64,000 bases of DNA, from contig NZ_CAJYGQ010000012.1 in assembly GCF_913773635.1 (NCBI RefSeq), positions 124,001-188,000 of the forward strand, given 5' to 3'. Below the pieces are notes generated by a model. It worked only from the letters and a program-made list of their open reading frames with translations, did not search any database and had not been told where the DNA came from. Positions 31,420 to 40,283 of the stretch are shown here, one piece after another (position 1 is the first letter of the stretch; each line of letters begins with the position of its first letter). The DNA is from an uncultured Mucilaginibacter sp. Lineage in GTDB: Bacteria; Bacteroidota; Bacteroidia; Sphingobacteriales; Sphingobacteriaceae. The position numbers were made by a program, and so were the translations under genes.

Positions 31420-34400
31420 TTACTTCACCACTTCAACCCACATGCCTTTTTCCAAAGCATTAATTGATGTCTCGTACATAGCCTCGCAATAAGTGGCCGG
31501 CAGGTAGTACCTGCCAGTATACGATGCATTGAGCATTACGTAATACGTCACCTCCTGATGCGGGGCAATGCTAAAGTATGTGTTCACTCTATCGTCACGA
31601 ATGTCGCGGTAATCAGAAGGCGATGATTTAAACGCTTCATCATTATTCATCATGCGGGTATTCAATATTTCCCAGCCCGAGGGGAATATTTGCGTTAACG
31701 CCATGTTAGCGTAATTGCCGCGCTGCCCAGGGTTTTTGAGTATTACCTGTGCCACAAAGTCGGTTCCTTGTTTAAGCGAAGCCGGATCAACAGGTGAGCC
31801 GGAAAGCGTATAGTATTTCACCTGCATCTGCAAAATGTCTGGGTTGATATTCGACGGCAACTCTTGTCCCAATGCGGGCTGACCCTGCTGTATAAGGCGA
31901 ATGTACAATCGGCCCTTGCCACGATTTTTGATAAGAGCCCTGCCTCCGTTTGCCGCAATATTGGTTTGCCACATATAATTATCAGCATTTACATTGCTTT
32001 TCACACTTCCGGCCTGAATATCAAATTGGAGTTTGTTTCCACTTTTGTTTTGCCCGCAGTATTGAGCAATTGCCAATAGTGAGTAAGCGGTAGTTTGGGT
32101 GCTGTACCACGTATCTTGCGATAGTTTTGCCGCCACGTTATAAACCACTTGTGATGCCTGTTTACGCTGGCCTAAAAGCGTGAGGGTTTCTAGGATCATG
32201 GCTTCATCGCGCACGTCAGAACCATAAGTGTATGCCATTTGGCGATACGGTTTAACCTGGGTAGGCAAGCCTGCAATCATGCGCAAGCCAACTTCGGGCT
32301 GCCCGGCAAGTTTGTAAGCTGCAGCTAAACGCCATTTTGCTTCAGGACTTAAGTACTTAATTTCTTTTAGCCTGTTCATCGCACCCAGTTCAGGAGCGCC
32401 AGCCAAAGCCAACAGGTATAAACGGTAAGCCTGTATGAGGCCCGAATAGTAATACGCCTCCCTGGTATCAGGCACCCAATTTTGGGCACGTCGTTTCTGG
32501 AATTTTTTCCACTGCTCTAAGAAACCAACCGGAAGGGCGTAGCCTTTTGCCTGTGCAGCCAACATAAAGTGGCCGGCGTAGTTAGTTCCCCAATCATCAG
32601 GTTCGCCACCATCAGGCCAGTAGCTCAAACCGCCGCTTTGTACCTGGAAGCCATTTAGCCGTGCAATACTGGCTTTAATATTACGTTCGGCCTGTGCCTT
32701 TTGCTGAGCGGTCATATCCATCAGCATGCCCAAATACAATTGCGGAAATACTGATGAAGTAGTTTGCTCCACACATCCATGCGGATATTGAATAAGGTAC
32801 GTTAAACGTTTTGATAAATTAAGTGCTGGTATTGCCGATACCTCCAGCGTTGCCTTGTTGGTACCACCCATGCCAATAGCGGCGTATGAGGTGTTCCAAA
32901 CTTCGCCCGGTGCCAATTCTTTTTCAATTACGTTAGTGATAGGAGGGTTAGGGTTACGCACGTTCAATTGTACATCAAATGCGGTGCTTTCACTTCCGCT
33001 TTGCGCAGTAATGTGCACCTTGCCTACTCCCACAAAGTCCTTCACGTTCAAATCAAACGATACCAACTGATCTCCGGTTTTGGTAAACGTAACTGTTTTG
33101 CTGTAACTGCTTGCCGGATTGCTAAAAGCGTTCGATTGTACTTTAACATTAACCGTCTTGATGTTATTTTCCATCGCAAAAACGGTAACAGGCAGTTGTA
33201 CCTGCTCTGATGGACCTAGTACCCGCGGTAAGGTAGCCAAAATCATCAACGGCTTTTTAACAGCTACCGGTTTTTCAGCAAAACCGTAGCTGCCGTCATG
33301 ACCGGCAATTACCATGGCCCTTACCGAGCCAATGTACTGCGGCAGCGTAAACTGCTTTGTCTGTTTTTCGCCTTTACCCAAATGGAATGGCCCCATAAAT
33401 TTAACCACCGGCTTAAAGCGGTTAACTGACACATTCTTGCCGTTGCCCACGCCGCTACCATCACCACCAATACTTAGTATACGCTCTAATCCGCCGCCAA
33501 AGGCGCCTATTACGTAGTCAAACAAATCCCAGGTTTTAACACCCAGGCCTTCGCGGGCGTAAAATGCGCTGTGAGGGTTAGGGGTTTTAAAATTTGTTAA
33601 ATCAAGCAAACCTTCATCAACCAAGGCAATGGTGTAAGTCATTTCCTTACCTGATGTTTCTGACACGGTAATTGATGATTTGGTTTCGGGCCTTATTTTA
33701 TCTGGCATTGATATCACCGGTCTCAATATGGTTTCCGGATCTTCAATATCCAAACCAATAGAGCCGTACATGCGTATAGGCAAATCGTTAAGTGTTTGCG
33801 CATGCTTTTGCAACAGTGTAACAGTAGCGAAAATGTTTGGCGCCATGCCCGGCTCAATTTTGAATTTATAACGGGTTTGGCCTTTTTCTGTAGTAATCCA
33901 AGTGGTTTTTAAAACTTTGCTTCCGTTTTCGATACTAATCAGTCCGCGACCGCCTGCACCGGTTGGTATAGTAAGTGTAGCTTCGTCACCAACTTTGTAG
34001 CTTTGCTTATCTGATGTAAACGACAGCATAGCCGCCTCGGTTGAGTTTTCCTGCTGCAGACGTTCTGACCAGTTCGGCCAATCTACATACACCACTTTAC
34101 CGGTAGAGTGGCCGGTTCGGTTATCTTTCACCCGTATTAGGTAGCGGCCCCAATTTTCCTTATCGATTTTGAACTTGAATTCACCCCTTCCGTTACTTAT
34201 CGTGACAGGCTCGCTAAGTACCAATTTATTATATTGATCTTGGGTAAAGTTGCTTAGCTCGTCGCCTGTTTCATCCCACCACCAGCGCCATTGTATTTTG
34301 TAAAGTTCAACATCGACGTTACGGGTGCCCGGCAACAATAGACCGTTTGCATTCACGTCAACAATATCAATGGTTTGATCTTTATCAGTTTCAAGCATTC

Positions 34401-37029
34401 CGGTCATAGCACTGCCCCCGGGTGTTTTGATACCTACGTAGCCGCTGTAAACATTGTAAGGCATAGTAACCTGTTGTATGCTAAAGTTTCCGCCGGGTTC
34501 AAACACTTTTACCAAAAAATTTGCCCTTAATTGACCAGGTGCCTGGTTCTCAACATTGATGTCAGCATTTATAGGCGCATTACCTTCAGCATCTAAACGG
34601 CCGTCAAATACGGTTTGCGTTTGGGTATTAAACGCTAAAGTAGGGTCGTCAAACTCATAATCTTCCAGTTTTTTGAAGATTGTTTTTTGTGCCGATACGA
34701 AGGCATCCACTTTAGCTTTCAGGTTTTGGGCAATTCCGCCAAATAACCAACGGGCATTTAAATTACCACCAGTAGCGCTTCCTTTGGTTAAGGCTTGCTG
34801 ATTACCAAACGACAGGTTAAGCTTTAACCTGTTAGGCATGATGGTTTCAACCTTAATGTTCTTTTCAAACACCGCGCCGCCAACCTTAACCTTTGCCGTC
34901 CAATTGCCGGTAGGGGCACTGGTTGTGGTTGCCGTATGAAAACTATAGAAACCATCCATAGCTTTGGTGCGTGTAATGCGGCTGTAAAGCTGACCTTTAG
35001 GGTTGTAAAATTCAAACTCAACAGGGTGGTCTTTAGGTAAGGTCTTTTGTTTGTCTTCTAATATGAATGATACGAAAATGGAATCCCCCGGACGCCAAAC
35101 GCCGCGTTCGCCGTAAATAAAACCTTTCAGGCCTTTTTGTACCTGCTCGCCGCCAACCTTAAAGCGCGTAAGTGGGAGTGAGCTTGCATCATCCAATTTA
35201 AGGTAGCCACGTTCGTCGCCGTTTTTTGCTACCAAAAGGTAAGCTTTGCGCTTCATGGCAATAGTTGCCATGCCATCACCGTCAGATTTTCCTGTTGCAA
35301 TTACCTGCTTTTGGTAATCGAGCAGTTCAAGGGTTACGCCACTCATGGGCTGTGCGTCCATAATGTTTGTAACGGCCACTACCATGCTGTTATCAGCACC
35401 ACGTTTAGCAATTAAGCCAATGTTAGAGGCAATTATGTTACGAGTTGCCCAGCGGTCTTTGGTGTAGTACGACATGCTGCAGGCATCCTCCCGCTCATCC
35501 CAACGGTAGCCACTTGGGTAATAGCTATCGTAACGTGTCCAAAATTCATCATCCTCGTCAATACCCGATCCATTGTCGCTATACTCTTCTTCACCCTCGT
35601 ACCCGCCTTCTTCATCGCTTCCTTTGGCGGCGGCCTTACCGGCTTTACAGTTAAATAGCGAATACTCCTGCCTGAAACCAATGATTACCCGATATATTGC
35701 GCCCGGTTCGGTACGCATCAGGTGATCAACATCCAGCATGAAGCGGTTCTTTTTATTAAGGTTGAGGCCTTTATCATTATCCAACCTTATGGTTTTTTGC
35801 AACACCGGTTTGCCCACCTGGCGTAACTGGTTCTGGCCGTTAAAATCATTATTTTGAAAGTATTGCGGTACGTTATTTTCATAAATTTTAATGATGCTTA
35901 CATCAACCGCGCTCAGGTTGATAGCCTCAAAGGGCATCATTAGTTTACCCGAATCGGGCAGGATAACTCCTTTGCCTGGTATGGTTACCGATGGTAAACG
36001 ATTTTCAAAAAATACGTTAGCAGTAAATGCGCGGGTTATTTTTTTATGAGTAATGTCTTCAATACCCTCGTTAGCAAAAGCGGTATAATTACCGTCAAGG
36101 CGGTTATTTGCATAAATTTTTATGGTGCTGCCATCAATAGTATAAGCCGGATCGGGTACGTTGCTTAAGCCTGCAAGCCCATTCAGTTCCTGCCCAATCA
36201 TAATAGGGTTTGAAGTTTGAATAAGCACATATTCCTCCTGGTCCTGAATGGCTTTTATGTCCAGTACCTTAAATACGCCTATAGCCGGAATCTCTACGTT
36301 AACTGCTTTTGTATTGTCAATGTTAATAGGGCTGCCATCGTATTTAATCTCAAGTTGAGCCGGACTTTTACCTGTTACCGGGCGTTGTATGTTGTTAATG
36401 GTAAATGTATGCGTACGCGTTGCCTCATTATGGTTCCAGGCTATTTGTGTGGCTGTTGGATATTGAGTTGAGATAATCTTTTCCACCTTAGCCGGTTCTT
36501 CCACATCGGCAGTTTGCACATTGCCCGTCAACTTCATTTTACTGAGCGATGTGTTGGTGGCAGTTTGCAGACCATCAAAGTTCACTGTAAAGTCGGGCTT
36601 GATAGTTTCAAAGCCGAACTTGAACTCGTCTAAATCATCGTCAACTTCTGCAACCTTATCTAAGGCAAATTCAACCTCATAATCCTGATCGGGTTTCATT
36701 TCCTCATCGGGTTTAAACTCTATGGTTTGAGCATCAACCCAGTAAGCCTTTCCCTTTACTGATGGCGAGAACTCAAAAATTCCATCTTTAAGCGGTTCAT
36801 TTTTGGCGTGACTGGTTTGCACCTGCCCGGCTAATTTAATGCGAATTGCACTTTGCCGTGATATAACACCGGCCGTGTACGATTCGATATACTTACTAAA
36901 AGCCGGATCGACCTTGTTTTTATGCTTGCGCGTAAAGAAAACAACCAGCGATACGATAACGGCTAATAGTAGTGCACCGATTATCAACAGCTTTTTGTTA
37001 AACGGCGATGATTGAGAAGGAAGGTTCAT
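31420..37029 (-). CDS. Bacterial alpha-2-macroglobulin family protein
   Basis: An 1869-residue periplasmic protease trap, anchored by an N-terminal helix (about 13-29). Macroglobulin-type beta domains fill the first 1100 residues, including MG2 (IYGERGVWRPGDSIFVSFIL). The thioester site is Cys1419-Val-Glu-Gln1422 in QYPHGCVEQTTS, able to form the internal thioester that captures attacking proteases; the toroid and receptor-like C-terminal domain follow. An acidic linker (GSDEEGG...EEEYSD, near residue 470) is notable. It is homologous to E. coli YfhM and precedes pbpC. A consensus promoter lies about 220 bases upstream. Confidence 0.93.
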   Translation of the reverse strand: MNLPSQSSPFNKKLLIIGALLLAVIVSLVVFFTRKHKNKVDPAFSKYIESYTAGVISRQSAIRIKLAGQVQTSHAKNEPLKDGIFEFSPSVKGKAYWVDAQTIEFKPDEEMKPDQDYEVEFALDKVAEVDDDLDEFKFGFETIKPDFTVNFDGLQTATNTSLSKMKLTGNVQTADVEEPAKVEKIISTQYPTATQIAWNHNEATRTHTFTINNIQRPVTGKSPAQLEIKYDGSPINIDNTKAVNVEIPAIGVFKVLDIKAIQDQEEYVLIQTSNPIMIGQELNGLAGLSNVPDPAYTIDGSTIKIYANNRLDGNYTAFANEGIEDITHKKITRAFTANVFFENRLPSVTIPGKGVILPDSGKLMMPFEAINLSAVDVSIIKIYENNVPQYFQNNDFNGQNQLRQVGKPVLQKTIRLDNDKGLNLNKKNRFMLDVDHLMRTEPGAIYRVIIGFRQEYSLFNCKAGKAAAKGSDEEGGYEGEEEYSDNGSGIDEDDEFWTRYDSYYPSGYRWDEREDACSMSYYTKDRWATRNIIASNIGLIAKRGADNSMVVAVTNIMDAQPMSGVTLELLDYQKQVIATGKSDGDGMATIAMKRKAYLLVAKNGDERGYLKLDDASSLPLTRFKVGGEQVQKGLKGFIYGERGVWRPGDSIFVSFILEDKQKTLPKDHPVEFEFYNPKGQLYSRITRTKAMDGFYSFHTATTTSAPTGNWTAKVKVGGAVFEKNIKVETIMPNRLKLNLSFGNQQALTKGSATGGNLNARWLFGGIAQNLKAKVDAFVSAQKTIFKKLEDYEFDDPTLAFNTQTQTVFDGRLDAEGNAPINADINVENQAPGQLRANFLVKVFEPGGNFSIQQVTMPYNVYSGYVGIKTPGGSAMTGMLETDKDQTIDIVDVNANGLLLPGTRNVDVELYKIQWRWWWDETGDELSNFTQDQYNKLVLSEPVTISNGRGEFKFKIDKENWGRYLIRVKDNRTGHSTGKVVYVDWPNWSERLQQENSTEAAMLSFTSDKQSYKVGDEATLTIPTGAGGRGLISIENGSKVLKTTWITTEKGQTRYKFKIEPGMAPNIFATVTLLQKHAQTLNDLPIRMYGSIGLDIEDPETILRPVISMPDKIRPETKSSITVSETSGKEMTYTIALVDEGLLDLTNFKTPNPHSAFYAREGLGVKTWDLFDYVIGAFGGGLERILSIGGDGSGVGNGKNVSVNRFKPVVKFMGPFHLGKGEKQTKQFTLPQYIGSVRAMVIAGHDGSYGFAEKPVAVKKPLMILATLPRVLGPSEQVQLPVTVFAMENNIKTVNVKVQSNAFSNPASSYSKTVTFTKTGDQLVSFDLNVKDFVGVGKVHITAQSGSESTAFDVQLNVRNPNPPITNVIEKELAPGEVWNTSYAAIGMGGTNKATLEVSAIPALNLSKRLTYLIQYPHGCVEQTTSSVFPQLYLGMLMDMTAQQKAQAERNIKASIARLNGFQVQSGGLSYWPDGGEPDDWGTNYAGHFMLAAQAKGYALPVGFLEQWKKFQKRRAQNWVPDTREAYYYSGLIQAYRLYLLALAGAPELGAMNRLKEIKYLSPEAKWRLAAAYKLAGQPEVGLRMIAGLPTQVKPYRQMAYTYGSDVRDEAMILETLTLLGQRKQASQVVYNVAAKLSQDTWYSTQTTAYSLLAIAQYCGQNKSGNKLQFDIQAGSVKSNVNADNYMWQTNIAANGGRALIKNRGKGRLYIRLIQQGQPALGQELPSNINPDILQMQVKYYTLSGSPVDPASLKQGTDFVAQVILKNPGQRGNYANMALTQIFPSGWEILNTRMMNNDEAFKSSPSDYRDIRDDRVNTYFSIAPHQEVTYYVMLNASYTGRYYLPATYCEAMYETSINALEKGMWVEVVK

Positions 37030-37245
37030 GTGTGAGGTAGATGTAGATTATGGTTGAATGTAGAAAGTATTTATAAAGATTGCAATAGCGTAAACAACAA
37101 AATGGACTTTTGGATTTTGGTAATGTTATTAAGCTATAGATTACAAAACTGTAAGTAGCAAACATCAGATGGAGATTAGCGAACTTTAGCAGCTGTCATC
37201 ACAGAGTTTTAACAGAGAGCATTCATTTCTACAAAGCCTAGCGTG

Positions 37246-37274
37246 CAAATTTATGTAATACTGTTAAATGCAAA
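37246..37274 (-). promoter_or_regulatory. Promoter of the alpha-2-macroglobulin gene
   Basis: On the minus strand: TTTG (37274-37271), 17 bases, then TAAATTTG (37253-37246). Both elements of the Bacteroidota consensus are present. The predicted leader is about 210 bases. The remainder of 37030-37245 shows no gene. Confidence 0.5.
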
Positions 37275-37302
37275 CAGCCCTTCTTAAATAGAAGGGCTGT
37301 TT
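37272..37302 (-). terminator. Terminator after the L,D-transpeptidase gene
   Basis: AAACAGCCCTTCT and AGAAGGGCTGTTT form a perfect 13-bp stem with a 5-base loop, 20 bases beyond the stop. The T run is short on the minus strand. Its foot overlaps the -33 box of the next promoter. Confidence 0.75.
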
Positions 37303-37322
37303 ATCTTATATAGAAATTAAAC

Positions 37323-38144
37323 CTAGTTCTGCGTTATGCTGATTGCACTATCAGCAGGAGCGGCAAAACTGGCAATAAAACCTTCATTGAGGTACTTTGA
37401 AGTGTAGCCATCTACATTGGCATTCACATAAAGCATATTTTTGCCTTTGATCAAATCAATTATTTTATTTGATACTTCAGGAGATACTGCAGGACAGCCG
37501 AAACTACGTCCTAGTCTTCCTAATGATTTGATGGTGTTTTCGCAAACATAATCAGCGGCGTGTAATACAACGGCTCGAGCTCTGGCGTTGCTGTTAAAAC
37601 CTGCATCCATTCCATCAAGTTTAAGCGAGCGGCCATGTTTGCCGTAATAAACGTTATCGGTAACGTAAAAGCCTAAGCTGCTTTGATGGGAGTCAGACTT
37701 GTTTGAAAACTCAGTAGCCATTAATTCACCGCTGCCCTGGCCATGAGCTACCCACGTGTTCAGCAGTAACTGTTTTTTTGCAAGGTCTACAATCCACATC
37801 CGCTTTTCGGTACTTGCTTTATTAAAATCAATAACCGTAATGATGCTGCTTGATTGCGGCAAGGCTTTGTTTTGCTTTAAGTTATAGTAGCCGGTTATTG
37901 CTTTTTGAAAAACGCTATAGTCTAAACCGCTTGTTTTTAAACCAGCATTTTGAAAAATATTTTCTACATAACTGGCAAATGCAGATGTTGCTTTTGGTTC
38001 TTCACGTGCTTCTTTCTTAGTTGCAACCGCGGCTTTTTTAACCGTAGCCGAGCGGGAACTTATTATAGCAAATGTTAATATGAACAAAATCGCTGCAGCC
38101 AGCCAAAATCGTCTTTTTATATGTCCGTTGATGGTTTTAATCAT
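37323..38144 (-). CDS. Murein L,D-transpeptidase catalytic domain family protein
   Basis: A 273-residue exported enzyme, one N-terminal membrane anchor (13-30), of the YkuD_2 type that cross-links or trims peptidoglycan peptides. Active-site features: HGQGSGELMATEFSN, then His195 in AVVLHAADYV and Cys217 in GRLGRSFGCPAVS. The ATG at 38144 is preferred to a TTG seven codons upstream. It lies next to the PBP1C/macroglobulin pair, consistent with a cell-wall neighbourhood, but has its own terminator. Confidence 0.9.
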   Translation of the reverse strand: MIKTINGHIKRRFWLAAAILFILTFAIISSRSATVKKAAVATKKEAREEPKATSAFASYVENIFQNAGLKTSGLDYSVFQKAITGYYNLKQNKALPQSSSIITVIDFNKASTEKRMWIVDLAKKQLLLNTWVAHGQGSGELMATEFSNKSDSHQSSLGFYVTDNVYYGKHGRSLKLDGMDAGFNSNARARAVVLHAADYVCENTIKSLGRLGRSFGCPAVSPEVSNKIIDLIKGKNMLYVNANVDGYTSKYLNEGFIASFAAPADSAISITQN

Positions 38145-38198
38145 TATTTTATGTTTAAAGGTCAACAGGCCCGGGTTAATTCACCTTTAGGTGTTATT

Positions 38199-38206
38199 CA
38201 AATTTA
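38199..38206 (-). promoter_or_regulatory. -7 box for the L,D-transpeptidase gene
   Basis: Minus-strand TAAATTTG, a perfect TAnnTTTG, 54 bases before the ATG at 38144. No -33 element was seen. Confidence 0.35.
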
Positions 38207-38286
38207 TTAATAACGTATTCATTTATACGTCATTGCACTATCATTTGTTTTAACATAAAGCTAACATCAAAAACAGCAACAAAAAA

Positions 38287-38303
38287 GGGTGCTTATTGCA
38301 CCC
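38287..38303 (-). terminator. Terminator containing the nitroreductase stop codon
   Basis: GGGTGC and GCACCC enclose a 5-base loop that contains the gene's TAA; on the minus strand TTTTTT follows. Stop codon and terminator are thus one element. Confidence 0.75.
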
Positions 38304-38871
38304 ATTTAATTTTGTCGGCCAGCGGCGTTTTGCGTACGCCATCCGGGTTGGCATCGCTGTAACCTAAGTACAGTAAGCCTAACACCTGGTCATCAGCACC
38401 AAGACCTAAAAATTCTTTCATTGCAGGCTTTAATGTTGCCCCGCCGGTACTCCAGAACGAACCTATATTTAACGCGTTTGCACCAAGCAAAATGTTTTGT
38501 ACAGCGCATGATGCGGCTGCAACCTCTTCAAAAACCGGAATTTTTGAAAGCTCGCTACGGTGCATATAAGCAATTACTACGTGCGACACATTAGTACCCA
38601 TATTAGCAAGGTTGTTATAAGTAGCAGGATTGAAGTTTTCGCCAGCACCTTGCTTGTATAACTCAGCGTGTTGCTCGCAAAATACTTTCGGATCTTCATA
38701 TACTACAAAGCGCCAAGGCTCAGTGTAAGCATGTGTAGGTGCCCAATCAGCAAGCTCAAGCAATGCAGCAACCTGGGCATTTGGTATTTTTTGACCGTTC
38801 ATCATACCCGGTTTAATGGTACGGCGGGTTTTGATGTTTTCGGCTATAGTAGAAAATGTTTGTTCGCTCAT
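38293..38871 (-). CDS. Nitroreductase family protein
   Basis: A 192-residue FMN-dependent oxidoreductase. KTRRTIKPGMMNG gives the flavin-phosphate arginines, then LLELADWAPTHAYTEPWRFVVYED, AAASCAVQNILLGANALNIGSFWSTGG and a C-terminal VLGLLYLGY. Such enzymes reduce nitro groups, quinones or pyridines with NAD(P)H; the short type resembles YdjA. The ATG at 38871 is chosen because the longer frame begins with TTG inside the promoter. A perfect -7 box lies 18 bases upstream. Confidence 0.9.
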   Translation of the reverse strand: MSEQTFSTIAENIKTRRTIKPGMMNGQKIPNAQVAALLELADWAPTHAYTEPWRFVVYEDPKVFCEQHAELYKQGAGENFNPATYNNLANMGTNVSHVVIAYMHRSELSKIPVFEEVAAASCAVQNILLGANALNIGSFWSTGGATLKPAMKEFLGLGADDQVLGLLYLGYSDANPDGVRKTPLADKIKWVQ

Positions 38872-38889
38872 TTGTTGTGTAATTTGCGC

Positions 38890-38897
38890 CAAAAGTA
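38890..38897 (-). promoter_or_regulatory. -7 box for the nitroreductase gene
   Basis: Minus-strand TACTTTTG matches TAnnTTTG. It supports the start at 38871. Confidence 0.45.
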
Positions 38898-38939
38898 TGC
38901 GATAAATTGCAAAAAATGCTATCTAATTTTCAAATAGCT

Positions 38940-40283
38940 TTAATTGAATTGTAGTAAAAACACCGTCCCTTTACCTTCAGCGCTTTGTACCTGAATGTTG
39001 CCTTTATGCATAAGCATTATTTGCTTACATAAGCTCAGGCCAATGCCGCTGCCCGTTTTACGCGTGCTAAAAAACGGAATAAAAATTTTCTCCATCAACT
39101 CGGGCGACATACCTGTGCCGTTATCACTAACCTTAAGCACTGTTTTGTTGTTCACCACCTCGGCCGATAATGATATTGCAGGTTCTGCTTGTTCTTTCAC
39201 AGCTTCAATGGCGTTCACCAGTAAGTTAATAAGCACCTGTTCAAGCAGGTTGATATCGGCATCTATACTCAGGCTTAAATCACGTAGGATTATGTCAAGC
39301 TCAATGTTTTTCTTTTCGAGGGTAGGAAGCATTAGTGTGTTGAGGTTCTCAAACAGATCATACACAGGTAGGGTTTGCAACTCAAGTTTGGTAATTTTAT
39401 TAAGGCTGCGGTAACTCTCTGTAAATTTAAGCAATCCCTCGCTGCGGCGTTTAATAGTATCTATACCAAGCTCAAGGTCTTCAAGATTGTTTCCTGAAGA
39501 TGCGGCGTTTAAATCCGTGCGTTTTAGCCTGTTTTTTAACGTATCAGCCAGTGATGATATTGGCGCAACAGAATTCATTATTTCATGCGTCATTACGTTC
39601 AACAACTTTGACCATGCGTTTGATTCCGACTCGTCCATGGCGTCACTTACATTTTGAAACGCAACCAGTTTGTAAATCTTGTTTTCGCTTCGTAGTACAC
39701 TTGCCATAAGCTGGAGTTTTACCTGCTGCTGATCTTTGATGATTGATACTACCTTGCTACCGCCCGATTTTAGCTTGATGATTTCATCATACAAGTCAGC
39801 ATTCCGTTTTTGCAGGGAGCTGATGTTTTTTAAATAAGGTACATCTATAATGCCTTTGAATGATTCATTTATCCAGCCTATTTCGCCTGTTTCCTGTTCA
39901 TACGATAGTATTCCGGTGCCAACCAGCTCCAATATTTTTTGCAGATAGTGATATTGGGTTTCGCGCTCGCGGTTTATGGTTTTAAATGTGGTGTTAATCT
40001 CGTTAAATCCTTTGCGCAAAACCTGTACGTTGGCCGGGGCGCTTTGTATGGCATAGTGTCTCGAAAAATCGCGGTACTGCGCTGCTTCGGCAAATTCCTG
40101 CACCTCTTGCTGCACTTTGGTGTGTTGTTGCATAATACCTGCAATTACATAAACAATGAGCGGTACTGTTGCCAAAGCAAACGGGTAAAGCTTAGCCGCA
40201 AGTAGAAAGGCAGCCGCACATAACAGCAAAAACAAAATAAGTATGCGCAGCAGCAACTGCCACTCGTAACGTTTAAATATCAT
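38940..40283 (-). CDS. Membrane sensor histidine kinase (NtrB/NtrY-like)
   Basis: A 447-residue kinase with two N-terminal helices (12-29 and 34-50) and almost no periplasmic loop, suggesting it senses the membrane or cytosol. A PAS-like region (about 110-215) leads to the H-box NVMTHEIMNSVAPISSL (phospho-His233). The ATPase domain has an N-box (LINLLVNAIEAV), DNGTGM (387-392), FIPFFSTRKTGSGIGLSL. It overlaps the response regulator gene by 11 bases. The pair faces the efflux operon, its probable target. Confidence 0.93.
   Translation of the reverse strand: MIFKRYEWQLLLRILILFLLLCAAAFLLAAKLYPFALATVPLIVYVIAGIMQQHTKVQQEVQEFAEAAQYRDFSRHYAIQSAPANVQVLRKGFNEINTTFKTINRERETQYHYLQKILELVGTGILSYEQETGEIGWINESFKGIIDVPYLKNISSLQKRNADLYDEIIKLKSGGSKVVSIIKDQQQVKLQLMASVLRSENKIYKLVAFQNVSDAMDESESNAWSKLLNVMTHEIMNSVAPISSLADTLKNRLKRTDLNAASSGNNLEDLELGIDTIKRRSEGLLKFTESYRSLNKITKLELQTLPVYDLFENLNTLMLPTLEKKNIELDIILRDLSLSIDADINLLEQVLINLLVNAIEAVKEQAEPAISLSAEVVNNKTVLKVSDNGTGMSPELMEKIFIPFFSTRKTGSGIGLSLCKQIMLMHKGNIQVQSAEGKGTVFLLQFN

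Noticed and set aside
38995..39414. 139-codon open frame antisense to the histidine kinase gene
   Set aside because: Lies wholly inside a well-supported gene, has no recognisable domain or promoter and reads as the reverse shadow of kinase codons.
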